From Actinomycetes bacterium (GTDB lineage Bacteria > Actinomycetota > Acidimicrobiia > Acidimicrobiales > Microtrichaceae), in the NCBI GenBank assembly GCA_023423215.1, contig JAFAFZ010000387.1, positions 1 to 8,680 of the forward strand: a stretch of 8,680 nucleotides of DNA, written 5' to 3'. A model generated the notes under the pieces. The model was given only the letters and a program-made list of their open reading frames with translations, was not told where the DNA came from and ran no database searches. Positions 1 to 5,785 of this stretch are shown piece after piece; the stretch's first letter is position 1; every line of letters begins with the position of its first letter. The translations under genes and the position numbers were made by a program.

Positions 1-7
1 ACCCCCC

Positions 8-13
8 AAGGAG
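8..13 (+). promoter_or_regulatory. Ribosome binding site of the binding-protein gene
   Basis: AAGGAG lies 6 nt before the ATG at 20, a good match to the anti-Shine-Dalgarno sequence. It supports that ATG as the start. Any promoter lies upstream of the window. Confidence 0.75.
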
Positions 14-19
14 CACAGC

Positions 20-1108
20 ATGAGCATCGTCCCCACCGATCTGCCGATCGGTGCACCGCAGAGCCGTCGCCGGTTCCTGCAGATCACCGGCTTCACGGCC
101 GCGGGCGCGATGGTCGTCGCGGCGTGCGGCAGCGACGAGGCCTCGAGCGACTCCGGCTCCGGCGGCGGCTCGGGTTCGGACAGCGCGACGAAGATCGCGC
201 TGCAGCTGTCCTGGCTGCCCGACACCGAGTTCGCGCCCATCTTCATCGCGGACGACAAGGGCTACTTCGAGGAGGAGGGCGTCGACGTCGAGATGATCTC
301 CGGCGGCCCCGACATCGGCGCCATCGAGGCGATCGTCGGCTCCGGGGGTGCGGACATCGGCATCGCGACGGACATCTTCTCGGTCATCGCAGCGCAGGCG
401 GACGGCAGCCCCTTCGTCGTTGTCGGCGGTCTGTACCAGGCGAACCTGCACGGCTTCATCTCGCCGCAGGACGCGGCGATCGACGAGCCCGCCGAGCTGG
501 CCGGCAAGCGGCTCGGCGGCGCCCAGGGCGTGCAGCCGAAGTTCGAGGCGATCCTCTCGCTCGCCGGTGAGGACCCGACGGACTACACCTTCGTGCCCGC
601 CGGCTTCGGCCCGGACCTGGTCATCAACGGCGAGGTCGACGCGCAGAGCGTGTTCATCACCGACGAGGTCATCGCCTACCGCCAGCAGACCGGCGAGGAG
701 CCGGTGATGATGACCTGGGACGAGCTCGGCCTGCCCAGCTTCACCCTCGTGTTCTTCACCACGAAGGACTACCTCGACAAGAACCGCGACGCGGTCAAGG
801 GCTTCCTCAAGGCCGTCCAGATGGGCCAGGTCGACAACGAGGCCGATCCCGAGCTCGGTGCGACCCTGGCGGCCGAGAACTACGGCAAGGACGCCGGCCT
901 GGAGCTCGACCTCGAGAAGCTGAAGAACGTCGAGTACCTGAAGTACTCGAACAGCGAGGCGACCGAGGCGAACGGCTACCTCTACATCGACCCGACGTTC
1001 GTCGAGACCAAGGTCTTCCCCGGGATGGAGGCCGCGGACATGACGACCGGCTCGGTCGACGAGGTCATCGACATGTCGCTGCTGGAAGAGATCAAGGCGG
1101 AGGGATGA
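20..1108 (+). CDS. ABC transporter substrate-binding lipoprotein, NMT1/THI5-like, Tat-exported
   Basis: 362 aa. This is the extracytoplasmic solute-binding component of an ABC importer. Residues 15-21 read SRRRFLQ, matching the twin-arginine consensus. A short hydrophobic stretch (about 22-35) follows, then a lipobox V33-A-A-C36, so Cys36 should become the lipidated N-terminus. Residues 37-56 are a Ser/Gly-rich linker. The mature domain begins near T57 with an LQLSWLPDTEFAP stretch, followed by KGYFEEEGVDV at about 80-90, the layout typical of NMT1/THI5-like (PF09084) binding proteins, which bind pyrimidines, sulfonates, aromatic acids and similar ligands. Length is normal for the family. The stop overlaps the start of the first oxygenase gene (ATGA), implying translational coupling. 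The matching permeases and ATPase lie 4.7 kb downstream, beyond the enzymes. Fold and role are secure from the sequence; the ligand is inferred only from the adjacent oxygenases. Confidence 0.92.
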   Translation: MSIVPTDLPIGAPQSRRRFLQITGFTAAGAMVVAACGSDEASSDSGSGGGSGSDSATKIALQLSWLPDTEFAPIFIADDKGYFEEEGVDVEMISGGPDIGAIEAIVGSGGADIGIATDIFSVIAAQADGSPFVVVGGLYQANLHGFISPQDAAIDEPAELAGKRLGGAQGVQPKFEAILSLAGEDPTDYTFVPAGFGPDLVINGEVDAQSVFITDEVIAYRQQTGEEPVMMTWDELGLPSFTLVFFTTKDYLDKNRDAVKGFLKAVQMGQVDNEADPELGATLAAENYGKDAGLELDLEKLKNVEYLKYSNSEATEANGYLYIDPTFVETKVFPGMEAADMTTGSVDEVIDMSLLEEIKAEG

Positions 1109-2340
1109 GTCGAGCAGCCGGATCCACGGTCCCGGGCATCATCGACCGGGTCCGTGGTTCCGTCGGGCCCGTCAGCTCGGCACGCACCCTCCCCGGCGAG
1201 GCGTACACCTCGCCCGAGTTCTACGAGTTCGAGCGCGAGGCGGTCTTCGGCCGCAGCTGGCTGTTCCTCTGCCACGAGTCGCAGCTGCCGGCGCCGGGTG
1301 ATCACCTGGCGATCACCGTCGCGGACGAACCGCTGATCGTGAGCCGCGGCCGGGACGGCGTCGTGCACGTCGTCTCGGCCGTGTGCCAGCACCGCGGCTT
1401 CGTGATCACCGAGGGACCCCCGGGCCCCGACGGGCCGGCGCTCGCGGTGGCGGACCAGGAGGTGACCACCACCCGGAACCTCCGCTGTCCGTACCACTTC
1501 TGGACCTACGACTTCGACGGACGCCTGACCGGCGCCCCGAGCATGAACCCGGCCCACCAGCTCGACGAGCTCAAGGCGAAGCACTGCCTGCCGAGCTTCC
1601 GCGTCGAGATCTGGCGCGGCCTGGTGTTCACCAACCTGGACCCCGACGCCGAGCCGCTCGCACCGACGCTGGCGGCGGCCGACGCCGCGGTGGCGCCGTA
1701 CCGGCTCGAGGACATGGTCGTCGCCGACACGGTGACGCTGCCGGACCTGCCGTTCAACTGGAAGAACATGCAGGAGAACGCGCTCGAGGAGTACCACACC
1801 ACCTACGTGCACAAGGGGTACCACGAGAACGTCCCGGCACACCTGGTGCAGCACGGCACGTTCGAGTCCGGCGACGGCGCGATCTACCGCCACGCCGGCA
1901 TGGTCATCCCCGGCGGCGAGCCCGTGCCGAACCGACCGAACTTCCCGGTCATCGAGGGCCTGCCGGACCACGAGCGGGGGCAGTTCCTGTTCCTGTCCGT
2001 CCCGCCCACGTTGTTCGCCGCGATCCGCCCCGACGGCGTGAAGATGTTCCGCATCGTCCCCCAGGGCGTGGACCGCATGACCCTGACGATCATGTTCCTG
2101 TTCCCGCCGGCGACGCTCGAGCTGCCCGACTTCGCGTCGATGCTGCAGCAGCAGATCGACCTGATCCCCGCGATCGACCACCCCGACATCGAGTCGAACA
2201 CGCGCATGTACCACGGGCTGCGCTCGCAGTTCGCCCCGCGCGGCCCGTTCTCGCCGCAGGAGTCGAGCCTCCCGCAGTTCAACCAGTGGCTGCTGGACCG
2301 CTACGAGGCGGCGCTCGCACCCGACCTGGTGAGCGCCTGA
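1105..2340 (+). CDS. Rieske non-haem iron oxygenase, alpha subunit (paralogue 1, long Rieske spacer)
   Basis: 411 aa. Oxygenase component that hydroxylates, demethylates or dihydroxylates an organic substrate using electrons from a ferredoxin or reductase. The Rieske domain (about 46-155) has ligands C94-x-H96 and C128-x2-H131. The spacer between the pairs is 31 residues instead of the usual 15-17, with a Gly/Pro-rich GPPGPDGP segment. The catalytic domain (about 190-405) has NWK followed by E228-E-Y-H231-TTYV-H236; the two His and D361 fit the 2-His-1-carboxylate iron site. E228 sits where many family members have the bridging Asp, and Glu there is known in other members. The ATG overlaps the upstream TGA; AAGG at 1094-1097 can serve as ribosome site. 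All cofactor ligands are present, so the enzyme is probably active. Substrate and mono- versus dioxygenase activity cannot be decided. It clearly resembles the next gene along its whole length. Confidence 0.93.
   Translation: MSRAAGSTVPGIIDRVRGSVGPVSSARTLPGEAYTSPEFYEFEREAVFGRSWLFLCHESQLPAPGDHLAITVADEPLIVSRGRDGVVHVVSAVCQHRGFVITEGPPGPDGPALAVADQEVTTTRNLRCPYHFWTYDFDGRLTGAPSMNPAHQLDELKAKHCLPSFRVEIWRGLVFTNLDPDAEPLAPTLAAADAAVAPYRLEDMVVADTVTLPDLPFNWKNMQENALEEYHTTYVHKGYHENVPAHLVQHGTFESGDGAIYRHAGMVIPGGEPVPNRPNFPVIEGLPDHERGQFLFLSVPPTLFAAIRPDGVKMFRIVPQGVDRMTLTIMFLFPPATLELPDFASMLQQQIDLIPAIDHPDIESNTRMYHGLRSQFAPRGPFSPQESSLPQFNQWLLDRYEAALAPDLVSA
1753..1817 (+). repeat. 65-nt perfect direct repeat, copy 1 (oxygenase active-site block)
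   Basis: Starts TTCAACTGG and ends CACAAGGG, and covers codons 217-237 of oxygenase 1 including the two iron-binding His codons. It is identical base for base to 3033-3097. Allowing one mismatch (1752) it extends left to 1742, giving 76 nt. It is part of the coding sequence, not a mobile repeat. Confidence 0.95.
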
Positions 2341-2387
2341 GCACGGCTCGGCCCACCGCACACCGTCCGCACAGGAGACCGACCCCC
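2341..2387 (+). other. 47-nt spacer between the two oxygenase genes
   Basis: Untranslated spacer, the only gap between 20 and 5622. It contains the ribosome site AGGAG at 2373-2377, 10 nt before the ATG at 2388. I see no hairpin or promoter-like AT-rich box in it, so the genes are probably cotranscribed. Confidence 0.6.
2373..2377 (+). promoter_or_regulatory. Ribosome binding site of oxygenase 2
   Basis: AGGAG, 10 nt upstream of ATG 2388. The frame stays open far upstream (to before 1383), so this site together with the alignment to paralogue 1 decides the start. Confidence 0.7.
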
Positions 2388-3611
2388 ATGAGCACGACGA
2401 TCGACCACACGGTCGAGTCCTACGAGGAGACCTACGGCACCGCGACCCCCTTCGTCCGTCGCGTGGTCGACCAGGTCGGCGAGTCCATCGGGGACCTGCC
2501 CGCCGCGGTCACCATGCCGCCCGAGGCCTACACGTCCGAGGAGTTCCACCGGTTCGAGGTCGACGCGATCTTCCGTCGGTCGTGGCTCTACCTCTGCCAC
2601 GTCAGCGAGATCCCCGACCGCGGCGACTACCTGGCCGTGACCGTCGCGGACGAGCCGCTGCTCGTCACCCACGACCACGACGACGTGATCCACGTCGTGT
2701 CCGCGGTGTGCCAGCACCGGGGCTACGTGATCGCCGAGGAGGACGGCGACGGCCGGCTGCTGCGCTGCCCGTACCACTCCTGGAGCTACGGGCTCGACGG
2801 TCGGCTGCTCGGCGCGCCGAGCATGGCGCCGGCGCCCGACCTGGACCACCTGAAGTCCACCATCTCGCTGCCGAAGCTGCGCGTCGAGGTCTGGCACGGG
2901 ATGGTCTTCGCGAACTTCGACGAGCACGCCGAACCGCTGGCGCCGACGCTCGCCACGGCCGAGACGCTGGTCGAGCCGTACGGCATCGAGGACCTGGTCG
3001 TCATCGACTCCCGCGACTACACGGACCTGCCCTTCAACTGGAAGAACATGCAGGAGAACGCGCTCGAGGAGTACCACACCACCTACGTGCACAAGGGCTG
3101 GCACGAGAACGCGCCGGCGCACCTCGTGCAGCACGTCGACTACGCACGCGGCGACGGCTCGGTGCAGCGCTACGTCGGGCTGCTCCAGCGCGCCGGCGAG
3201 CCGGTGCCGGGGTTCCCGGTCCTGCCGGTCATCGACGGCCTTCCCGACGAGCTGTACGAGCGCCTGCTGTTCGTGGCGGTGCCGCCGCTGCACTTCGCGG
3301 CGATCGAGGGCACCGGCATCAAGATGTTCCGCATCACACCGCAGTCAGCCGGCCGCACCACGCTGACGGTCAGCTGGCTGTTCCCGAAGCACACCGTCGA
3401 GACGGTCGGGGTCGAAGAGCTCATGAAGGGCCAGCTCGAGCTGATCGAGGTGATCGACAAGCCGGACCTGCGCTCCAACGCCGGCATGTTCAAGGGGCTC
3501 AAGTCGAAGTTCGCTCCACGCGGCCCCTACTCGCCCTACGAGGCGACGCTGCCCGAGTTCAACGAGTGGCTGCACGAGCGCTACGTCAGCCACCTCGACG
3601 GACCGGGGTGA
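2388..3611 (+). CDS. Rieske non-haem iron oxygenase, alpha subunit (paralogue 2)
   Basis: 407 aa, with the same role class as the preceding gene. The Rieske domain (about 60-165) has C108-x-H110, a normal 16-residue spacer, and C127-x2-H130. The catalytic domain has E227-E-Y-H230-TTYV-H235, with D360 in the PDLRSN stretch as the likely third iron ligand. The N-terminus is about 14 residues longer than in paralogue 1; the rest aligns almost without gaps apart from the Rieske spacer. The frame is open far upstream, but ATG 2388 is chosen because it has AGGAG 10 nt before it, follows the stop of gene 1, and gives an N-terminus alignable to paralogue 1. Both oxygenases keep every cofactor ligand, so neither looks like a degenerate copy. 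They could be two substrate-specific enzymes, two successive steps, or a mixed oligomer. No ferredoxin or reductase gene is in the window. Confidence 0.94.
   Translation: MSTTIDHTVESYEETYGTATPFVRRVVDQVGESIGDLPAAVTMPPEAYTSEEFHRFEVDAIFRRSWLYLCHVSEIPDRGDYLAVTVADEPLLVTHDHDDVIHVVSAVCQHRGYVIAEEDGDGRLLRCPYHSWSYGLDGRLLGAPSMAPAPDLDHLKSTISLPKLRVEVWHGMVFANFDEHAEPLAPTLATAETLVEPYGIEDLVVIDSRDYTDLPFNWKNMQENALEEYHTTYVHKGWHENAPAHLVQHVDYARGDGSVQRYVGLLQRAGEPVPGFPVLPVIDGLPDELYERLLFVAVPPLHFAAIEGTGIKMFRITPQSAGRTTLTVSWLFPKHTVETVGVEELMKGQLELIEVIDKPDLRSNAGMFKGLKSKFAPRGPYSPYEATLPEFNEWLHERYVSHLDGPG
3033..3097 (+). repeat. 65-nt perfect direct repeat, copy 2 (oxygenase active-site block)
   Basis: Identical to 1753-1817, offset exactly 1280 nt. 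It encodes residues 216-236 of oxygenase 2, around the iron-binding His pair. Flanking conserved blocks, such as the first Rieske Cys-x-His region, do show synonymous differences, so the identity here stands out. Confidence 0.95.
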
Positions 3612-4702
3612 CCGTGGGGACGTCGATGCTGGCGAGTGGGGTGGGCACCCAGCTCGTCGACGACCTCCCCGCCCACGAGGCACGTGCCGCGGCACGCCGC
3701 CTGATCACCGGACTGTTCGACGCCGGGGACGCCGGCGACGCCGCGGGCGGCGCGGCGCACTTCACCTCGGACGGCGTCTGGACCGACCCGAGCGGTGAGC
3801 GCTCGGTCGGCGCCGAGGACCTCGTCGCGCACTTCGCGCAGTGGCGTGCCTGGGAGCCCTTCAGCGTGCACTGGGTCGCCAACGAGCAGGTGCTCGTCGA
3901 CGGCGCGGACGTCGCGACCGGCACCTGGCTCTGGTCCGCCGCCTCGAACGTCGACGGGGGTGCGACCGCCGCGTGGAGCGGGGGCGACCTCTCGGTGCGC
4001 TTCGACGCGACCGAGGCCGGCTGGCGCATCGGCTCGCTCGTCATGTCCGACCGCTACCGCACGCCCTACCGCGTCGGGTGGCTCGACGAGCTGCTGGTCC
4101 AGCCGGCGCTGGGCTCGCGGCCGAGTGCGGTCGCCGACGAGGTGGTCGGCATGGCGGTGCTCGGCCTGCCGACCGTCGCGCTGGCTCGCCACCGCCTCGG
4201 CGACGAGGCGGCGCGGGTGGCCGTGCTGCGCGCCGAGTCCGAGTTGCGCTGGCTGCTCGGCGAGTACGCGGACGCCGTCGAGCTGGGCGTCGACCGGGCG
4301 ACCCTCGCCGGGTCCTTCACCGCCGACGCGCGCTACGCGAGCGACGTCGTCGTCGACGAGGTGTGCGGCCTCGACGCGGTGCTGGACGCGCACGCCGTGG
4401 AGGCGGAGCGCGCGTCCGCGTGGATCCGGGCGCTCATGAGCGTCCAGATCGACGTGGCCCCCGACGCCGGCTCGGCCGAGTGCCGCTGGCGCGACATCTG
4501 GACCGCCGAGGTCGGCGGCGAAGCCCGTTGGCTCGCCCACGCCTACGCCGCCACCGCGGTGGCGACCCCGGACGGCTGGCGCCTCGGGGAGCTGCGCCGC
4601 GTGGCGTTGCTGGATTGTTCGTACGAAGAGGGCTGGAGCCCGGGCACTGCGCCGGGCACCGCCGAGGAGACCGATCGAGTCGTGAAGGAGACGCGTCGAT
4701 GA
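3608..4702 (+). CDS. Tandem double NTF2/SnoaL-like domain protein, function unknown
   Basis: 364 aa from GTG 3608; ATG 3626 (358 aa) is the alternative start. I prefer GTG because it overlaps the oxygenase stop as GTGA, matching the coupling elsewhere in the locus, but neither start has a clear ribosome site. Two domains of alike layout are visible. Domain 1 (about 24-165) has HFTSDGVW at 51 and GWRIGSL at 138. Domain 2 (about 205-343) begins with a helix ELRWLLGEYADAVE, then SFTADARY at 236 and GWRLGEL at 323. The motif spacing is 87 residues in both halves, indicating internal duplication. This pattern fits SnoaL-like/NTF2-like proteins, a fold used by ring-hydroxylase beta subunits, ketosteroid isomerases and polyketide cyclases. 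Residues 170-205 form a linker and 344-364 a polar tail. Role inferred: accessory or beta-like partner of the oxygenases, or an isomerase or dehydratase. The family assignment is by pattern only. Confidence 0.8.
   Translation: MTVGTSMLASGVGTQLVDDLPAHEARAAARRLITGLFDAGDAGDAAGGAAHFTSDGVWTDPSGERSVGAEDLVAHFAQWRAWEPFSVHWVANEQVLVDGADVATGTWLWSAASNVDGGATAAWSGGDLSVRFDATEAGWRIGSLVMSDRYRTPYRVGWLDELLVQPALGSRPSAVADEVVGMAVLGLPTVALARHRLGDEAARVAVLRAESELRWLLGEYADAVELGVDRATLAGSFTADARYASDVVVDEVCGLDAVLDAHAVEAERASAWIRALMSVQIDVAPDAGSAECRWRDIWTAEVGGEARWLAHAYAATAVATPDGWRLGELRRVALLDCSYEEGWSPGTAPGTAEETDRVVKETRR
4684..4690 (+). promoter_or_regulatory. Ribosome binding site of the FAH-family gene
   Basis: GAAGGAG, 8 nt before ATG 4699 and inside the end of the previous gene. 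It fixes the start at 4699, which overlaps the upstream TGA as ATGA. Confidence 0.8.
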
Positions 4703-5622
4703 GCCCAACCGACACCTACCCGGGGTCCGGCCCCGTCCGCCTGGTCCGCATCGACCTCGAGGGGCAGGTCGTGCCCGCCGTGGTGCAGGGCGACGAGGTC
4801 GCCGAGCTCTCGATCGGGTGGAACGAGGCGCTCGCCGCGCTGGCCGACGGCCGGGGCGCGACGCTCGTGCCCGCGCCGGGCGCCCGACGTGTGCCGCTGG
4901 CGGGCGCGACGCTCGACATGCCGCTCGAGCCGAGCGGCGAGGTCTACTGCGTGGGCCTGAACTACCGGGCGCACGAGGCCGAGGCCTCGGAGCTGGTCGA
5001 CGAGGTGCGCCTCGTGCCGATCATCTTCGTGAAGTCCCACCGGGCGATGACGCGTCCCGCCGACGAGCTGGTGCTGCCCGGATCGATGTCGAAGCAGTTC
5101 GACTACGAGGTCGAGCTCGGCGTCGTCATCGGGAGCGAGGCGGTCGACGTCGAGCCCGAGCAGGCGTGGGAGCACGTCGCCGGCTACTGCGTCGTGAACG
5201 ACATCACCGCCCGCGACGTCCAGAAGCTCCACCAGCAGTGGCACCTGGGCAAGAACGCGCCGGCGTCCACCCCGATCGGGCCCTGGGTCGTCGAGCGCGA
5301 CGCCTTCCCGACGCCGCCGGACGTCGAGGTCCGCTTGCTGGTCAACGGCGCCGAGAAGCAGCGCTCGAACACCTCGCTGCTGATCCACGACATCCCGAAG
5401 CTGATCTCGCTGCTGAGCCGCACGACCTCGCTCCGGCCGGGCGACGTCATCGCCACCGGCACGCCCGCCGGCGTCGGCTTCGTGCGCGAACCACCGGAGT
5501 ACCTGGCCGAGGGCGACGTGCTCGAGGCGGTCGTCGGTGGGGTCGGCACGTTGACCAACGTCGTGCGCACCCCGGGCAGCGCCGCCGCCGTCGCCTCGGC
5601 GGTCGGCGCGGCCACCGCCTGA
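4699..5622 (+). CDS. Fumarylacetoacetate hydrolase (FAH) family enzyme
   Basis: 307 aa. The FAH superfamily includes acylpyruvases, fumarylacetoacetate hydrolase, 2-hydroxyhepta-2,4-diene-1,7-dioate isomerase and 2-keto-4-pentenoate hydratase-like enzymes of aromatic catabolism. Residues 1-75 form a variable N-terminal part. The catalytic domain has a GLNYRAH segment with H92 and E95 as a possible catalytic dyad, FVKSHRA (about 115), the metal-binding pair E137-x-E139 in FDYEVEL, and D168 in NDITARD. The 31-residue spacing from E137 to D168 fits the Mg/Mn site of the family. GTPAGVG follows near 255. The last 18 residues are Ala-rich and look disposable. It overlaps the double NTF2-like gene and is the last gene of the first block. 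It probably cleaves or isomerises a downstream product of the oxygenase pathway; the exact reaction cannot be told. The family call is firm. Confidence 0.92.
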   Translation: MSPTDTYPGSGPVRLVRIDLEGQVVPAVVQGDEVAELSIGWNEALAALADGRGATLVPAPGARRVPLAGATLDMPLEPSGEVYCVGLNYRAHEAEASELVDEVRLVPIIFVKSHRAMTRPADELVLPGSMSKQFDYEVELGVVIGSEAVDVEPEQAWEHVAGYCVVNDITARDVQKLHQQWHLGKNAPASTPIGPWVVERDAFPTPPDVEVRLLVNGAEKQRSNTSLLIHDIPKLISLLSRTTSLRPGDVIATGTPAGVGFVREPPEYLAEGDVLEAVVGGVGTLTNVVRTPGSAAAVASAVGAATA

Positions 5623-5632
5623 CGGATCCGTC
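5621..5632 (+). repeat. 12-bp perfect palindrome at the FAH stop codon
   Basis: GACGGATCCGTC is its own reverse complement and includes the last two bases of the TGA stop. It could be a protein-binding half-site pair or chance in GC-rich DNA; it lacks a loop for a good RNA hairpin. Confidence 0.4.
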
Positions 5633-5644
5633 CGCCGCCGACGC

Positions 5645-5674
5645 CTGGCCCGGGGTCCCTGGACTCCGGGCCGG
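5645..5674 (+). terminator. Strong GC-rich hairpin, candidate terminator or attenuator
   Basis: Bases 5645-5657 pair with 5662-5674 over 13 bp, including two G-U wobbles, closing a 4-nt loop (CCTG). It begins 22 nt after the FAH stop. No U-tract follows (CAGGAGTTCTC), so it is not a canonical intrinsic terminator. Actinobacterial terminators often lack U-tracts, and it could equally be an mRNA 3'-end stabiliser that sets different transcript levels for the enzyme block and the transporter block. Confidence 0.5.
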
Positions 5675-5687
5675 CAGGAGTTCTCAC

Positions 5688-5705
5688 TGCGGAAACACAA
5701 CCGCA
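5688..5705. promoter_or_regulatory. Small inverted repeat TGCGG-N8-CCGCA, possible operator
   Basis: A 5-bp inverted repeat with an 8-nt A/C-rich spacer (AAACACAA) just upstream of the A+T-rich island. Placement between a gene end and a candidate promoter fits a regulator site, but 5-bp arms are short and no regulator gene is in the window. Confidence 0.25.
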
Positions 5706-5724
5706 ACCGGGCCGTCCAGAACGG

Positions 5725-5740
5725 AAGATATATGTTATGA
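5725..5740 (+). promoter_or_regulatory. A+T-rich island, candidate -10 region for the transporter block
   Basis: The stretch AAGATATATGTTATGA is among the most A+T-rich in the window. It includes TATGTT (5731-5736), which fits the TAnnnT form of a sigma-A -10 box. No good -35 box lies 16-18 nt upstream. An alternative is an ECF-type pair, GGAAAC at 5691 with CGTC at 5713 (16 nt apart). If real, transcription would begin around 5740 and read permease 1, ATPase and permease 2. Confidence 0.35.
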
Positions 5741-5773
5741 CGTCCATCCGACCGAGCGGCCCGAGCCGCGTCC

Positions 5774-5781
5774 GGAGGTGA
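5774..5781 (+). promoter_or_regulatory. Ribosome binding site of permease 1
   Basis: GGAGGTGA is a near-perfect Shine-Dalgarno sequence just before the GTG at 5786. It decides the GTG start; no in-frame ATG lies nearby upstream. Confidence 0.8.
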
Positions 5782-5785
5782 GCAA

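Noticed and set aside
1408..1476. Insertion in the oxygenase 1 Rieske spacer as a small mobile or repeat element
   Set aside because: I see no flanking direct repeat, no inverted ends and no second copy in the window. Base composition matches the gene, so it is treated as a coding insertion.
982..2361. Long minus-strand open frame (459 codons) opposite oxygenase 1
   Set aside because: Its translation is Arg/Val/His-rich with no recognisable domain and lies wholly opposite a gene with clear Rieske motifs. Such antisense frames are a by-product of high third-position GC.
1383..2387. Possible fusion: the frame of oxygenase 2 is open back to 1383, giving a 742-codon reading frame
   Set aside because: The upstream part is Arg/Pro-rich out-of-frame translation of oxygenase 1. 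A ribosome site at 2373 and alignment of the N-termini place the start at 2388.
2582..3607. Upstream extension of the double NTF2-like gene (706-codon open frame)
   Set aside because: The extra part is an out-of-frame reading of oxygenase 2 with no domain content. The recognisable protein begins at 3608 or 3626.
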